NCBI RefSeq assembly: GCF_024746835.1
Contig: NZ_CP080531.1
Location: 5,538,001-5,602,000 of the forward strand
Length of the DNA: 64,000 bases
Reading direction: 5' to 3'
Source: Mesorhizobium sp. AR02
Lineage (GTDB): Bacteria; Pseudomonadota; Alphaproteobacteria; Rhizobiales; Rhizobiaceae
This document shows, one piece after another, positions 1 to 9,560 of this stretch. Within the stretch, counting starts at the first letter, position 1; each line of letters begins with the position of its first letter. The notes below the pieces were generated by a model. It saw only the letters and a program-made list of their open reading frames with translations, was not told the origin of the DNA and did no database searches. The position numbers and the translations under genes were made by a program.

Positions 1-348
1 GGCCTAATGAAACTGAGCGCGGCAGGTGCCGGCACGTCCGCCGACGCCATCATCCGCTATGCCGGCGGCCTCAATCCCATGGATGTCGTACAAGGCTACA
101 AGCCGGCATCCGAGGAAAAGCTGGTCGAGATGGCGCCCGATGTCATCCTGATGATGAGCGACGGCAAGGGTGGCCCGACGCCGGAACAGGTGTTCGCCAA
201 CCGGGCGCTGGCGGCTACGCCTGCGGCGGCAAACAAGGCGCTGGTCGTGCTTGACGGCGCCTACATGATCGGCTTCGGCCCGCGCACATCAGACGCGATC
301 CGCGACCTGGCGAAGGCGCTTTATCCGGACCCGGTAAGCGTGGATTAG
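1..348 (+). CDS. hmuT: Hemin ABC transporter substrate-binding protein, C-terminal part
   Basis: The gene enters from the left edge; only about 115 C-terminal residues are in the window, and the reading frame is open to base 1. The fragment has the layout of the C-terminal lobe of class III periplasmic binding proteins of the HmuT/BtuF type: a segment on asking whether the ligand-cluster is present (GTSADAIIRYAGG), an APDVIL strand, and the late FGPRTSDAIRDLAKALYP helix typical of HmuT. In that family the protein delivers heme to the HmuUV importer in the inner membrane. It ends only 7 bases before the convergent LacI gene. Another class III binding protein (cobalamin or siderophore) cannot be excluded from the fragment. 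Confidence 0.65.
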   Translation, partial: GLMKLSAAGAGTSADAIIRYAGGLNPMDVVQGYKPASEEKLVEMAPDVILMMSDGKGGPTPEQVFANRALAATPAAANKALVVLDGAYMIGFGPRTSDAIRDLAKALYPDPVSVD

Positions 349-355
349 GCGGGCA

Positions 356-1384
356 TTAGATCTCCGGGATGTTTTCCTTGAAGATCACCTGCAGCCTTGG
401 CTGGTGCAATTCATAGGACAGTCCCCGGACCGCATGGGTCAAGGTGTTGAGCGCCTCGCGGGCCTCGACGCGCGGGTTCTGGTCGATGACCGCGTCGAGC
501 GTGCCGTCGAGCAGCAGGTCCTTGGTGCCGTCCGTCACCTCATGGCCGAGGAAGACCATGGATTGCGCGCGGCCGCGCTCCTTGAGCGCGCGCGCGATGC
601 CGGTGTTGCCGGCGCCGACATTGTAGATCGCCGCAAGGTCGGGGTGCCGGTCCAGAAGCGCTGATGCTTCCGAATAGGCCTTTTCGCGGTCATCGAGCAT
701 TTCGCGCATTTCGACGATCTCGAGATTGGGCGATTCCTCGGTCAATATGTGCCGGAATCCCATCTCGCGTTCCTCATGGCCGCGATAGGACAGCGAGCCG
801 GCGAACAGCGCCACCTTGCCGGGGCGTTCCGGCCCCATGAAACGGTTGAGCAGATAGCCGGCCAGCCGCCCGGCGGCGCGGTTGTCGATGCCGATATAGG
901 CGACCCTCGGCACATGCAGGATGTCGGAGGCGATGGTCACCACCTTGATATCGTTGGCCGACAGCGAGCGGATCGCCTCGCGCACCGTCGGATGGTCGAG
1001 CGCGATGACGCCGACGCCTTGCGTCTGCCCGCGCAAATCCTGCAGCAGGCGGGCGAGCCGGTCGGGATTGAAGCCTTCTATGGTGGCGATGTGGACATCG
1101 AGATCGGGGCGCGCCAAAGCCTGCGCCTCGATGTGTCGGTGCAGCATCTTGATGAAGGAATTGGTGCCGGCCGGCAGTGCGAAGTCGAGCCGGATGACCT
1201 CGCCGGGCAAGGCGCGCGGCGGCGCCCCGTTCGGGCCTTCGGCGATATAGCCGAGGCGCTGCGCCATTTCGAGCACGATTTCGCGCGTGCGCGCCCGCAC
1301 GCCGGGGCGGTTGTTGAGCACGCGGTCGACGGTGGCGGCGGAAACGCCGGCTTCCCGGGCTATGTCAGTCAGGGTGGAACGCAC
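356..1384 (-). CDS. LacI-family transcriptional regulator
   Basis: A 342-residue LacI/PurR regulator with an N-terminal helix-turn-helix (residues 4-50, STLTDIAREAGVSAATVDRVLN) and a periplasmic-binding-protein-like effector domain. The recognition helix carries AATVDRV where most family members have a TVSRV segment. It is divergent from the large sugar operon beginning at 1742 and probably represses it; the effector would then be the imported sugar or an intermediate. The C-terminal domain resembles those that bind pentoses or cyclitols, but the ligand cannot be read from the sequence. The start at 1384 places the HTH at the very N-terminus, as is usual in the family. Confidence 0.88.
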   Translation of the reverse strand: MRSTLTDIAREAGVSAATVDRVLNNRPGVRARTREIVLEMAQRLGYIAEGPNGAPPRALPGEVIRLDFALPAGTNSFIKMLHRHIEAQALARPDLDVHIATIEGFNPDRLARLLQDLRGQTQGVGVIALDHPTVREAIRSLSANDIKVVTIASDILHVPRVAYIGIDNRAAGRLAGYLLNRFMGPERPGKVALFAGSLSYRGHEEREMGFRHILTEESPNLEIVEMREMLDDREKAYSEASALLDRHPDLAAIYNVGAGNTGIARALKERGRAQSMVFLGHEVTDGTKDLLLDGTLDAVIDQNPRVEAREALNTLTHAVRGLSYELHQPRLQVIFKENIPEI

Positions 1385-1741
1385 CGTCTTTCATCTCCTC
1401 AACGCATCAGGATCACGCAATGCCGGCGGTTGGCCTGATGGCCGCGACTCCTCGCCATCGGCAATTCTGATGGGAAATGATGTATCCGGCCTTGGCCGAA
1501 GCGCAAGCCGTCGGGCTAAATCAGGTCGACTGGCACGGCTATTCCGGGATGGGAAGACACATTTCCCATCAAATCGAGGCATAAGGAGCGGTATATGGAC
1601 CCCGGTATGACGCATTTCCTCGCCTCATTGCGATGTTGTGAGGTATTTTGATTATTTATGATGTTGACAGCCTTCCGATCCTGACGTCAATATCCCTCAT
1701 GGGCTCGTGGAGGAACATTGAGCCCTGAGGGAGGAATTCCA
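1385..1741. promoter_or_regulatory. Divergent control region between LacI gene and sugar operon
   Basis: This 357-base gap separates two divergent genes. It contains a perfect 12-base inverted pair, TGATGGGAAATG at 1468-1479 and CATTTCCCATCA at 1560-1571, about 80 bases apart, which may be two operators for the adjacent LacI regulator. A good sigma70-type promoter for the rightward operon is seen as TTGACA at 1664-1669 and CAATAT at 1688-1693 (18-base spacer). The region 1620-1665 is AT-rich relative to its surroundings. Operator function is inference. Confidence 0.5.
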
Positions 1742-3355
1742 ATGTCTGATCTGATCCGCATATCGCGACGCCGGTTGCTGGCGTCCGGAGGAAAGGCGGC
1801 GGTGTTCGTTGCCGCCACGGGTATCGCCCCGCAATTCATTCGTCCCGGCCGCGCCTATGCCGCCGACGCACTGGCGCCGGGCATGATCGGCGGCCCGACC
1901 GGCTTCGAGGGCGCCGAGCGCTATCAGTATGGCGCCGACACGCCGGAAGGCCGCGCCATCGAGGCGGCCAAGGCACTGAAGGGCGCCGGCAAGGCGCCGG
2001 CCAAGATCGTGCTCGGCCTGTCGGACGGCTCGATCGGCCAGCTCACGCAGCCTTTCCCGGCCGGCGCGCCGTCGATCAAGGAATTGTGGGAAAAAGAGAC
2101 CGGCATTCCGATCGAGATCGTCGGCCTGCCGAACGGCCAGGAATTCACCAAGACGATGCAGGACATCTCCACCAAGGGTGGGGCCTATGACATCTATTCG
2201 ACCGAATGGAATCGCCTCGGCGATCTCGCCGAGACCGGCGGCATCGCCAAGCTCGACGACTTCGTTGCCCAGTACAAGCCCGAATGGGACGATCCCAAGA
2301 CCGGCTATGTCGATGGCGCCAAGGGCGTGTCGCTGCTCAACAAATATCGCGGTTCGAACTATGGCGTGTCGCTGGATGGCGACTTCCAGACCTGGGTCTA
2401 CCGCACCGACCTGTTCGGTGACGCAGCCGAGCAGAAGGCCTTCAAGGACAAATACGGCTACGATCTGGCGCCGCCGAAGACCTGGAAGCAGCATGGCGAC
2501 ATCGCCGCCTTCTTCCAGCGTCCGGACAAGGGCCTGTTCGGCTCGACCGACCTGCGCAACCAGGGCTGGGGTTATACCAACTGGTACCAGCGCTATGTCT
2601 CGATGGCCTCACCCAACCAGTTCCTGTTCGGCGACGACGGCAAGCCGCTGATCAATTCCGAGCACGGCATCGCCGCCACCAACGAATATGTCCAATCGCT
2701 CGTCCACCATTCGCCGGATGCGATCTCCTGGGGCTGGCCGGAGCAGTATGGCAATTTCGCCAAGGGCGGCGCGGCGATGACCTGCGCCTTCTCCAACCTG
2801 CCGAAATTTCTCGACAATGCCGGCAACAAGGACTCGGCTGTCACCGGCAAGATCGGCTCGATGCTGCCGCCCGGCCGCGAGATCGACGGCAAGCTGATCA
2901 GCCGCTCGGTGCTGTGGTTCTCGCTGACCGGCATGGTCTCGTCGCAGTCGAAAAACCCTGAGGTGGCCTACCTGCTGCTGCAATGGTTGGGCTCGGCCCG
3001 CATCTACGCCTGGATGAGCGCCAACCCCGGCGGCTATCTCGATCCGTTCCGGCTTTCGGATTTCTCCGATCCGCTGGTGCGCCAGACCTATCACGCCTAC
3101 CACATGGATGTGGTGCGCGAGACGGTCGCCCGCACGGTGCCGACCATCAACTATCCCGGCGCCACCGCCTTCCACAATGCGCTCGACGAAAACCTCATGG
3201 CCTCGCTGACCAAGGCCAAGACATCGGAGCAGGCGATGGCCGACACCGAGACCGAGTGGAAGAAGATCGCCCGGCGCATCGGCGAGGACAAACTGCTCGA
3301 AGCCATCAGGACCAACAAGGAGGCATGGCCGACCGTTCTCGATCCGATCAGCTGA
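1742..3355 (+). CDS. Extracellular solute-binding protein (CUT1 sugar importer), Tat-type signal
   Basis: A 537-residue family 1 solute-binding protein. The N-terminus has a twin-arginine style signal ([10 protein letters not shown], residues 8-17), a hydrophobic core and a probable AYA-AD cleavage site near residue 40, so it is likely exported folded by Tat. The ATG at 1742 is chosen because a strong GGGAGGAATT ribosome site precedes it; an upstream in-frame ATG at 1718 would add residues that spoil the signal peptide. It is the first gene of an operon that continues with two permeases and two ATPases, so it delivers the substrate to that importer. The length is above the 400-450 typical of sugar-binding proteins and resembles the long glycerol-type (GlpV-like) binding proteins. 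Substrate unknown. Confidence 0.85.
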   Translation: MSDLIRISRRRLLASGGKAAVFVAATGIAPQFIRPGRAYAADALAPGMIGGPTGFEGAERYQYGADTPEGRAIEAAKALKGAGKAPAKIVLGLSDGSIGQLTQPFPAGAPSIKELWEKETGIPIEIVGLPNGQEFTKTMQDISTKGGAYDIYSTEWNRLGDLAETGGIAKLDDFVAQYKPEWDDPKTGYVDGAKGVSLLNKYRGSNYGVSLDGDFQTWVYRTDLFGDAAEQKAFKDKYGYDLAPPKTWKQHGDIAAFFQRPDKGLFGSTDLRNQGWGYTNWYQRYVSMASPNQFLFGDDGKPLINSEHGIAATNEYVQSLVHHSPDAISWGWPEQYGNFAKGGAAMTCAFSNLPKFLDNAGNKDSAVTGKIGSMLPPGREIDGKLISRSVLWFSLTGMVSSQSKNPEVAYLLLQWLGSARIYAWMSANPGGYLDPFRLSDFSDPLVRQTYHAYHMDVVRETVARTVPTINYPGATAFHNALDENLMASLTKAKTSEQAMADTETEWKKIARRIGEDKLLEAIRTNKEAWPTVLDPIS

Positions 3356-3376
3356 TCCGTCTCCCTGGATCAGAGC

Positions 3377-3408
3377 CGGAGGGGAGGGGCGAAAGCTCTT
3401 CCCCTCCG
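3377..3408 (+). other. Intercistronic hairpin after binding-protein gene
   Basis: Between the binding protein gene and the first permease, a 14-base left arm (3377-3390) pairs with 3395-3408 around a GAAA tetraloop, with a few G-U pairs. There is no T-run, so it is unlikely to be a complete terminator. Such hairpins typically protect the upstream mRNA and keep the binding protein more abundant than the membrane parts. Confidence 0.55.
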
Positions 3409-3438
3409 CACTCAACGCCACCCAGCAAAAGCAGCCAG

Positions 3439-4299
3439 ATGAAGCGTTCCGTTCCTTTCGAGATATTCCGCTACGCCGCAATCCTCGCGGCGATGGCGGT
3501 GACGCTGGTGCCGATCCTGTGGATGGTGTCGATGGCCTTCAAGCCGATCGCCGAATGGTCGGCGACGGGTGCCGACCTGACATGGTGGCCGAAGAACCCG
3601 ACACTGAGCAATTTCCGCTTCGTCTTCGGCGAGTCCACCAACAGCCTGATCGTGGCGCTCGACCGCACCGCGCTGAAGCCAATCCTGTCATCGCTGCTGT
3701 CGGCGGTGTTCGGCACCGCCATCGCCATGTCGGCCGGCACGGCCGCGGCCTACGGGCTGTCGCGCTTCGGCTCCGGACAGAACCTGCCGCTGGCGCTCAT
3801 CCAGCTCAGGCTGTTTCCGCCGATGGCGGTGATGATCCCGGTCATGATCATGTGGTCGTTCCTGAACTTCACCGACAGCTGGTGGGGGCTGGCGCTGATC
3901 TACGGCATCGTCACCTTGCCGTTCGCCTTCTGGCTGATGAAGACCTTCTTCGATGACATGCCGCGCGAGATCGAGGAGGCGGCGCTGGTCGAAGGCTGTT
4001 CGCGGCTGCGCGTCTTCACCCGCATCACGCTGCCGATGATGCGTGCGCCGCTCGCCAGTGCTGCCCTCTTCGTCTTCATCCTCAACTGGTCGGACTATCT
4101 GATCGCGCTTCTTCTGACGACGCGCGAATGGGTGACGATCCCGGTCTACATGGCCTCGCTGTCGTCCTCGATGACCGGCCAGCTCTATGGCGCCAAGGCA
4201 GCCCTCGGCCTGATCGCCGCCGTGCCGCCCGTCATCATGGGCATCGCCATCCAGCGCCATCTGGTGCGCGGGCTGACCTTTGGGGCGCTCAAGCAATGA
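3439..4299 (+). CDS. CUT1 sugar ABC transporter permease (MalG-type)
   Basis: A 286-residue inner-membrane permease of the binding-protein-dependent transport family with about six membrane segments. The EAA loop that contacts the ATPases is visible around residues 175-205 ([21 protein letters not shown]). The C-terminal half ([17 protein letters not shown]) is typical of MalG/UgpE type partners. ATG 3439 is preferred over far upstream starts because these lie inside the binding-protein gene in another frame; the ribosome site is weak. Its end overlaps the next permease by the ATGA tetranucleotide at 4296-4299, so the two are translationally coupled. Confidence 0.88.
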   Translation: MKRSVPFEIFRYAAILAAMAVTLVPILWMVSMAFKPIAEWSATGADLTWWPKNPTLSNFRFVFGESTNSLIVALDRTALKPILSSLLSAVFGTAIAMSAGTAAAYGLSRFGSGQNLPLALIQLRLFPPMAVMIPVMIMWSFLNFTDSWWGLALIYGIVTLPFAFWLMKTFFDDMPREIEEAALVEGCSRLRVFTRITLPMMRAPLASAALFVFILNWSDYLIALLLTTREWVTIPVYMASLSSSMTGQLYGAKAALGLIAAVPPVIMGIAIQRHLVRGLTFGALKQ

Positions 4300-5252
4300 G
4301 CGCGGTGATGACGACGATTTCGGAGGGCGAGATGGACGCGCGGACAAAGCCGGCCCTGCGTGACGAAGGGGCACGGCTGGGCTTTCGGCTGACGCTGCCG
4401 GCGCAGATCCTGGTGCTGTTCATCTCGGTCTTTCCACTGCTCATGCAGCTCTACATCAGCGTCACCGACTGGTCGCCGCTTTCGGGCCTCGGCTGGTGGA
4501 ATGCGTGGGAGATGTGGAACAACTTCGCCAACTACACCGATCTTGCCGCCGATACGCGCTTCTGGAGCGCGCTGAAGCGCACGGCCATCGTCATGATCGT
4601 CTGCGTGCCAGCCGAATTCCTGCTGGGTCTCGCGCTGGCGACGCTGTTCGCCGACGATTTTCCCGGCAAGCGCATCTTCTATTCGATCCTGCTGATGCCG
4701 ATGATGGTGGTGCCGGCGGTGGCCGGCTACATGTTCTTCATGCTGTTCCAGTCGGGCGGCCCGGTGAACGACATCCTGTCTTCGCTTACCGGTTCTCCCG
4801 TCACTATCGCCTGGCTGTCGGACCCGACACTGGCGCTGATCGCGGTGATGATCGCCGATATCTGGCAGTGGACGCCGCTGATGTTCCTCATCCTGCTTGC
4901 CGGCCTGGTCGGCGTGCCGGAGGACCAGATCAAGGCCGCGACCTTGCTCGGCGCCAACCCGTGGCAGCGCTTCGTCACCGTCGTGCTGCCGAAGATGAAG
5001 ACCATCATCATCATCGCGCTGGCGATCCGCGTGATCGAGAACTTCAAGATCTTCGACACGCTCTATATCATGACCGGCGGCGGCCCCGGCGTCGCCACGG
5101 AAACGATCTCCGTCTACATCTACAAGGTCACCACGCAGGACCTGATCTGGGGCTATGTCGCGGCGATCGCGCTCGCCATCCTGATCGTGCTCTCCATCGT
5201 CGCCGTGTTCGCCATGAAGCGCATGGCGCGGGCAAGCCAGGTGGCGGCATGA
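4296..5252 (+). CDS. CUT1 sugar ABC transporter permease (MalF-type)
   Basis: A 318-residue permease with a hydrophilic N-terminal 30 residues, then about six membrane segments. It carries the EAA loop near residue 210-230 ([24 protein letters not shown]) and the MalF-type tail [20 protein letters not shown], a segment found in the first permease of CUT1 systems. It forms the heterodimeric channel with the preceding MalG-type permease. Starts at the ATGA overlap (4296) and ends in another ATGA overlap with the first ATPase (5249-5252). The MalG-then-MalF order is reversed relative to the most common arrangement. Confidence 0.88.
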   Translation: MSAVMTTISEGEMDARTKPALRDEGARLGFRLTLPAQILVLFISVFPLLMQLYISVTDWSPLSGLGWWNAWEMWNNFANYTDLAADTRFWSALKRTAIVMIVCVPAEFLLGLALATLFADDFPGKRIFYSILLMPMMVVPAVAGYMFFMLFQSGGPVNDILSSLTGSPVTIAWLSDPTLALIAVMIADIWQWTPLMFLILLAGLVGVPEDQIKAATLLGANPWQRFVTVVLPKMKTIIIIALAIRVIENFKIFDTLYIMTGGGPGVATETISVYIYKVTTQDLIWGYVAAIALAILIVLSIVAVFAMKRMARASQVAA

Positions 5253-6340
5253 GCACGATCCAGCTGCGCAACCTCACCAAGACATTCGGCGACTTCACCG
5301 CGCTGAAGACCATGGACCTCGACATAGCGGACGGCGAGTTCATGGCACTGCTCGGGCCATCCGGCTGCGGCAAGTCGACGACGATGAACATGATCGCCGG
5401 CATGGAGGAGCCGACCAGCGGCAGGATCCTGTTCGGCGAGCGCGACATGGCCGGCGTGCCGATGGGGCGGCGCGGTGTCGGCTTCGTTTTCCAGAACTAT
5501 GCCATCTTCACCCATATGACGGTGCGCCAGAACCTCGCCTACGGGCCGAGGATGCGCGGCGCCGCCAAAGCCGAGATCGACCGCCGCGTCGGCGCCATCG
5601 CCGAACTGCTGCAGCTGACGCCGCTGCTCGACCGCAAGGCTGACCGGCTCTCGGTCAACATCCTGCAGCGCGTGGCGATCGGCCGTTCGGCGATCATGGA
5701 GCCGGCGATCTTCTTGCTCGACGAGCCGCTGTCCAATGTCGATGCCGCCTTCCGGGCGGTGATGCGTACTGAGCTCAAGCAGCTGCAGCGCCAGTTCAAG
5801 CAGACCATGGTCTATGTCACCCACGACCAGCTCGAAGCCATGACCATGGCCGACCGCATCGCCGTCATGGATCACGGCGTGCTGCAGCAGGTCGGCACGC
5901 CGCTCGAAGTCTACAACAATCCGGCCAACGTCTTCGTCGCCCGCTTCATCGGCGCGCCGGGCATGAACCTGCTCAAGGGCAGGCCGGCGGAGAGTGATCG
6001 GGGCCTGGTCGTCGATCTCGGGCCGCTGGGTATCACGCCGCCATTGCCGGATGGACTGGCGGTCACATTGCGCGGTGCAAGCGGCGATGTGCTCTACGGC
6101 TTCCGGCCGGAGCAGGTGGCGCTGGCGCAGGATGGGCGCGGGCTTGCCATGGCGGTCACCTTCGTCGAGCGCATCGGCGCGCGCACCATCGTCCATCTCG
6201 GTCAGGGCGAGGGCGCCGTGAAGGCGGTCTTCGACAATGATGTCGGGCTGGCGATCGGACAAACCGCGGTTGTCGCCCCCGACGCGTCGTCGGTACGTGT
6301 CTTCGATGCCGCCTCTGGTGTTGCGATGAAGGCAGGTTGA
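5249..6340 (+). CDS. CUT1 ABC transporter ATPase 1, degenerate signature motif
   Basis: A 363-residue MalK/UgpC-like ATPase with nucleotide-binding domain (1-235) and C-terminal OB-type regulatory domain. Walker A is canonical (GPSGCGKST, 36-44), Walker B is canonical (FLLDEP, Asp158, Glu159) and the switch His192 (THD) is present. The ABC signature, however, reads LSVNI (134-138) instead of LSGGQ, and the D-loop reads SNVDA. The neighbour gene encodes a second, different ATPase with the opposite defects, so the two probably form an obligate heterodimer. ATG 5249 overlaps the permease stop. Two dissimilar ATPases in one CUT1 operon are known from the glycerol importer GlpSTPQV of rhizobia; this system may be related, but the neighbours point to another substrate. 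Confidence 0.85.
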   Translation: MSTIQLRNLTKTFGDFTALKTMDLDIADGEFMALLGPSGCGKSTTMNMIAGMEEPTSGRILFGERDMAGVPMGRRGVGFVFQNYAIFTHMTVRQNLAYGPRMRGAAKAEIDRRVGAIAELLQLTPLLDRKADRLSVNILQRVAIGRSAIMEPAIFLLDEPLSNVDAAFRAVMRTELKQLQRQFKQTMVYVTHDQLEAMTMADRIAVMDHGVLQQVGTPLEVYNNPANVFVARFIGAPGMNLLKGRPAESDRGLVVDLGPLGITPPLPDGLAVTLRGASGDVLYGFRPEQVALAQDGRGLAMAVTFVERIGARTIVHLGQGEGAVKAVFDNDVGLAIGQTAVVAPDASSVRVFDAASGVAMKAG

Positions 6341-6341
6341 G

Positions 6342-7403
6342 ATGGCTGACATCGTCTTTCGCAATGTGACCAAGCGCTACGGCAACACAGTCGCCGTCGA
6401 CGACGCCTCGTTCACCGTCAACGACAACGAATTCTTCTGCTTCTTCGGGCCGCCGCTGTCGGGCAAGTCGACGATCCTACGCCTGGTGCTCGGGCTGGAG
6501 ACGCCGGACGCTGGCGACATCCTGATCGGCGGCAAGCCGGTCAACGCGGTGTCGCCGGCCGAGCGCAATGTGGCCATGGTGTTCCAGAACCTGGCGCTGT
6601 TTCCGCATATGAGCGCGCGCGACAATGTCCGCTTCCCGCTGGTCGAGCGCAAAGTCGCCGAGTCCCAAATCGAAAGGCGCGTTGCTGACGTCGCCGCCAA
6701 GCTGCATATCGGTCATATCCTGCGCAAGCCGCCGGCGCAGCTTTCGGGCGGTGAGCGCCAGCGCGTGGCGATTGCGCGTGCGTTGGTGCGCGACCCCAAC
6801 GCCTATCTGATGGACGACCCGATCTCGGCGCTCGACGCCAGGCTGCGCGAGGAAACGCGTGTCGAGCTGAAGCGCATCCAGCGCGAGCTCGGCAAGACGC
6901 TGATCTATGTCACTCACGACCAGGAGGAGGCGATGTCGATCGCCGACCGCATCGCCATTCTGGACAATGGCAGGATCAGGCAGATCGGCGCCCCGCCCGA
7001 GATCTACGACCGCCCGACGAGCACCTATGTGGCACGGCTGCTCGGTTCGCCTGTCATGAACATCCTCAAATCGGCCCGTGGCGAGGGCGGCATCGAAGCC
7101 GCCGAAGGCGCGATCCGCATTGCCGACAAGGCTGCCCCCGCCGAGGCCGTCGAGATCGGGCTGAGGCCGGAGGATATCAAGGTCAGGCCGTGGGCGGATG
7201 GGGGCCAGGGCCGCCCGGCGCGGGTGTTCGAGGTCGAGCCGCTTGGCGGCTATACCGTTGTGACGCTCGCCGCCGGGCAGGCGCGGCTGAAGGCGCTTTT
7301 GCGCGGCCAGCCTGACATCAGGCCCGATGCGATGGTGGCGATATCCTGCGAGCCGGCCCGCGTGCATTATTTCGGGCAAAGCGGAGGCGCGTTGGCGAGA
7401 TGA
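6342..7403 (+). CDS. CUT1 ABC transporter ATPase 2, catalytic Glu replaced by Asp
   Basis: A 353-residue ATPase of the same family as its upstream neighbour, beginning one base after that gene ends. Here the signature is canonical (LSGGE, 134-138) and the switch His192 is present, but Walker B reads YLMDDP so the catalytic glutamate at residue 159 is aspartate, and Walker A has the unusual form GPPLSGKST (36-44). Motif positions align residue for residue with ATPase 1, which makes the complementary changes easy to see. It should pair with ATPase 1 under the two permeases encoded just upstream. The C-terminal 120 residues form the MalK-type regulatory domain. Confidence 0.85.
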   Translation: MADIVFRNVTKRYGNTVAVDDASFTVNDNEFFCFFGPPLSGKSTILRLVLGLETPDAGDILIGGKPVNAVSPAERNVAMVFQNLALFPHMSARDNVRFPLVERKVAESQIERRVADVAAKLHIGHILRKPPAQLSGGERQRVAIARALVRDPNAYLMDDPISALDARLREETRVELKRIQRELGKTLIYVTHDQEEAMSIADRIAILDNGRIRQIGAPPEIYDRPTSTYVARLLGSPVMNILKSARGEGGIEAAEGAIRIADKAAPAEAVEIGLRPEDIKVRPWADGGQGRPARVFEVEPLGGYTVVTLAAGQARLKALLRGQPDIRPDAMVAISCEPARVHYFGQSGGALAR

Positions 7404-7438
7404 TTGCGGCCGCGAGGACAGAATTTCGGGAGGAAGAC

Positions 7439-8524
7439 ATGGCAGGCAAGGGCTTCGAGCCGGACGTTAAAGTCCGGACGAAAGAATACAGGATCGGCTG
7501 CGTCGGCGCCGGCATGATCATGGCCGAGTGCCATCTGGCCGCCTACAAGGAGGCCGGCTTTCCAGTCGTGGCGATCGCCTCGCGCACTCCTGCGAATGCG
7601 CAGAAGGTCGCCAGGCGCTGGAGCATCCCGACGGTGCACGACACGCCCGAGCAGCTGATCGAGGACGAAGCTGTCGAAATCATCGATCTTGCCTTTCCGC
7701 CCGACCTGCAGCCGGCGCTGATCCGCCACGCGCTGAAGCAGAAGCACATCAAGGCGATCCTGGCGCAGAAGCCGTTGGCACTGTCGGTCGAGGAAGCAGT
7801 CAAGCTGCGCGACGAGGCGGCGAAGGCCGGCAAGATCCTCTCGGTCAACCAGAACATGCGCTACGACCAGTCGATGCGCGTCTTGAAGCAGATCATGGAC
7901 AGCGGCGCGCTCGGCGACATCGTCTTCGCGCAGATCGACATGCATGCCATCCCGCACTGGCAGACTTTTCTCGAGGATTACGACCGGCTGACGCTCGCCA
8001 ATATGAGCGTGCATCATCTCGACGTGCTGCGCTTCCTGTTTGGCGATCCCGACGAGATCACCACGCTGACGCGCAAGGATCCGCGCACCAAATTCGACCA
8101 TCTGGACGGCATCACCGTCTCGACGCTGCGTTTCCCCTCGGGCGTGCTTGCCGTGTCGCTGGAGGATATCTGGTCCGGTCCGCGCCAGGACGGCTACAAG
8201 GACGACCAGCACATCAACTGGCGTGTCGATGGCACCAAAGGTGTCGCCAAGGGCACGATCGGCTGGCCGACAGGTGCCGCCTCGACACTGACCTATGCCT
8301 CGGCCGAGACCACCAGCGGCGAGTGGGTGACCCCAAGCTGGGAGACGATGTGGTTCCCGCACGCCTTCATCGGCGTCATGGAGCAGCTGCAGCACGCGGT
8401 GAAGACCGGCATGCCGCCGGCGCTTTCCGTCGCCGACAACGTCAAGACCATGGCGCTGGTCGAGGCGGGCTATCGCTCGATGGCATCGGGCCGCACGGTC
8501 AAGCTTTCCGAAATCGCTATCTGA
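7439..8524 (+). CDS. Gfo/Idh/MocA-family oxidoreductase
   Basis: A 361-residue NAD(P)-dependent dehydrogenase. The Rossmann dinucleotide motif is GCVGAGMIM near residues 20-28; the cofactor-side lysine motif, usually EKP, is QKP at 110-112, followed by LALSVEEA as expected. The C-terminal substrate domain contains the family His region (MSVHHLDVLRFLFGDPDE). Members oxidise hydroxyl groups of sugars and cyclitols, including MocA and inositol dehydrogenase. ATG 7439 is chosen for its GGGAGGAAGAC ribosome site; an in-frame ATG at 7400 overlaps the upstream gene. It sits between the importer genes and a sugar isomerase, so it probably acts on the imported compound. Confidence 0.85.
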   Translation: MAGKGFEPDVKVRTKEYRIGCVGAGMIMAECHLAAYKEAGFPVVAIASRTPANAQKVARRWSIPTVHDTPEQLIEDEAVEIIDLAFPPDLQPALIRHALKQKHIKAILAQKPLALSVEEAVKLRDEAAKAGKILSVNQNMRYDQSMRVLKQIMDSGALGDIVFAQIDMHAIPHWQTFLEDYDRLTLANMSVHHLDVLRFLFGDPDEITTLTRKDPRTKFDHLDGITVSTLRFPSGVLAVSLEDIWSGPRQDGYKDDQHINWRVDGTKGVAKGTIGWPTGAASTLTYASAETTSGEWVTPSWETMWFPHAFIGVMEQLQHAVKTGMPPALSVADNVKTMALVEAGYRSMASGRTVKLSEIAI

Positions 8525-8579
8525 TCACCGCAACTGAAACACCAGACAACTGAATCGCTTACAGGGAGGAATTCACACC

Positions 8580-9494
8580 ATGATGCAGGCAGGTATTTTC
8601 ACGGGCTATTTCCCGTACGGCCTCGAAGAGACGGCGAAGAAGATCCGCGGCCTCGGTTTCAACACGGTGCAGCTCGACTTGCATTTTAGGGATGTCGACC
8701 TGTCGGCCGGGCAGATCACCAAGGACAAGGCGAAGAAGGTGCGCGACGTCTTCCGCGACCACAACCTGCCGGTCTGCTGCGTGTCGGGCTACACCAACAT
8801 CATCCATCCCGACAAGGCCGAGCGCGACAAGCGCGTCGGCTATCTCAAGGAGATCATCCGCAACGCTCGCCATTTCGGCTCGCCTTACGTGATCTCGGAA
8901 ACCGGCACCTACAACACCGAATCCGACTGGGTGCATCACCCCAAGAACAAGACCGAGGAAGGTTTCGAGGAATGCCGCAAGGTGATCGCCGACCTTGCGC
9001 AGACGGCGTACGACCACGGCGCGGTGTTCCTGCTCGAAACCTATGTCAACAATGTCGTCGGCTCGGTCGAGGAGACGGTGAAGATGTTCGCGCAGGTCGA
9101 CCATCCGGGCCTTGGCCTGCTGATGGACCCCACCAACTATTTCGAGACGCACAACATCGACAGGATGGACCAGATCCTGAACCAGGTGTTCGACACGCTG
9201 ACCGACAAGATCAAGATCGCTCACGCCAAGGACGTCAAGCGGTCGGGCGACGACAAGTCGGAGAAGCACGCCGATATCGGCGACGCCGATGCGATGGAAA
9301 GCCACACCTTCCGCGGCGTTGGCGAGATCGAACTGCCGGCGCCTGGCCTCGGTTCGCTGAACTACGACCTCTACCTCAAGCGGTTGGCGGAAAAGCATCC
9401 GAACATCCCGGTCATCATCGAGCATCTGTCGGAAGACGATGTGCCGCGCGCCAAGACATTCCTCGACGGGAAGTTCCGCGCCAACGGGCTTTGA
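8580..9494 (+). CDS. Sugar phosphate isomerase/epimerase-like TIM barrel protein
   Basis: A 304-residue AP-endonuclease-2 type TIM barrel, the fold shared by IolE, MocC and ketose 3-epimerases. Metal-ligand style acidic and histidine segments are visible: LLETYVNN (about residue 155), LLMDPTNYFETHN (about 180), KIAHAKDVK (about 215) and VIIEHLSED near the end. It follows the Gfo/Idh dehydrogenase, a pairing found in inositol and rhizopine catabolism. A strong AGGGAGGAATT ribosome site lies upstream; translation may begin at either of the two adjacent ATG codons (8580 or 8583). Probably cytoplasmic isomerase or dehydratase of the pathway; exact reaction unknown. Confidence 0.82.
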   Translation: MMQAGIFTGYFPYGLEETAKKIRGLGFNTVQLDLHFRDVDLSAGQITKDKAKKVRDVFRDHNLPVCCVSGYTNIIHPDKAERDKRVGYLKEIIRNARHFGSPYVISETGTYNTESDWVHHPKNKTEEGFEECRKVIADLAQTAYDHGAVFLLETYVNNVVGSVEETVKMFAQVDHPGLGLLMDPTNYFETHNIDRMDQILNQVFDTLTDKIKIAHAKDVKRSGDDKSEKHADIGDADAMESHTFRGVGEIELPAPGLGSLNYDLYLKRLAEKHPNIPVIIEHLSEDDVPRAKTFLDGKFRANGL

Positions 9495-9502
9495 GACGCA
9501 AT

Positions 9503-9527
9503 GGCACTGCCTTTCAAAGGCAGTGCC
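9503..9527 (+). other. Perfect intercistronic hairpin before binding-protein gene
   Basis: An 11-base perfect stem (GGCACTGCCTT / AAGGCAGTGCC) with a 3-base loop lies between the isomerase gene and the CUT2 binding-protein gene. No T-run follows, so it is more likely an mRNA processing or stability element, or a weak attenuator, than a terminator. Confidence 0.55.
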
Positions 9528-9560
9528 GGCACTTGCACGACACGAAGTGGAGGAAACGAG

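Noticed and set aside
9503..9527. Rho-independent terminator
   Set aside because: The stem is perfect but no T-run follows on either strand, and the flanking genes appear to be one operon.
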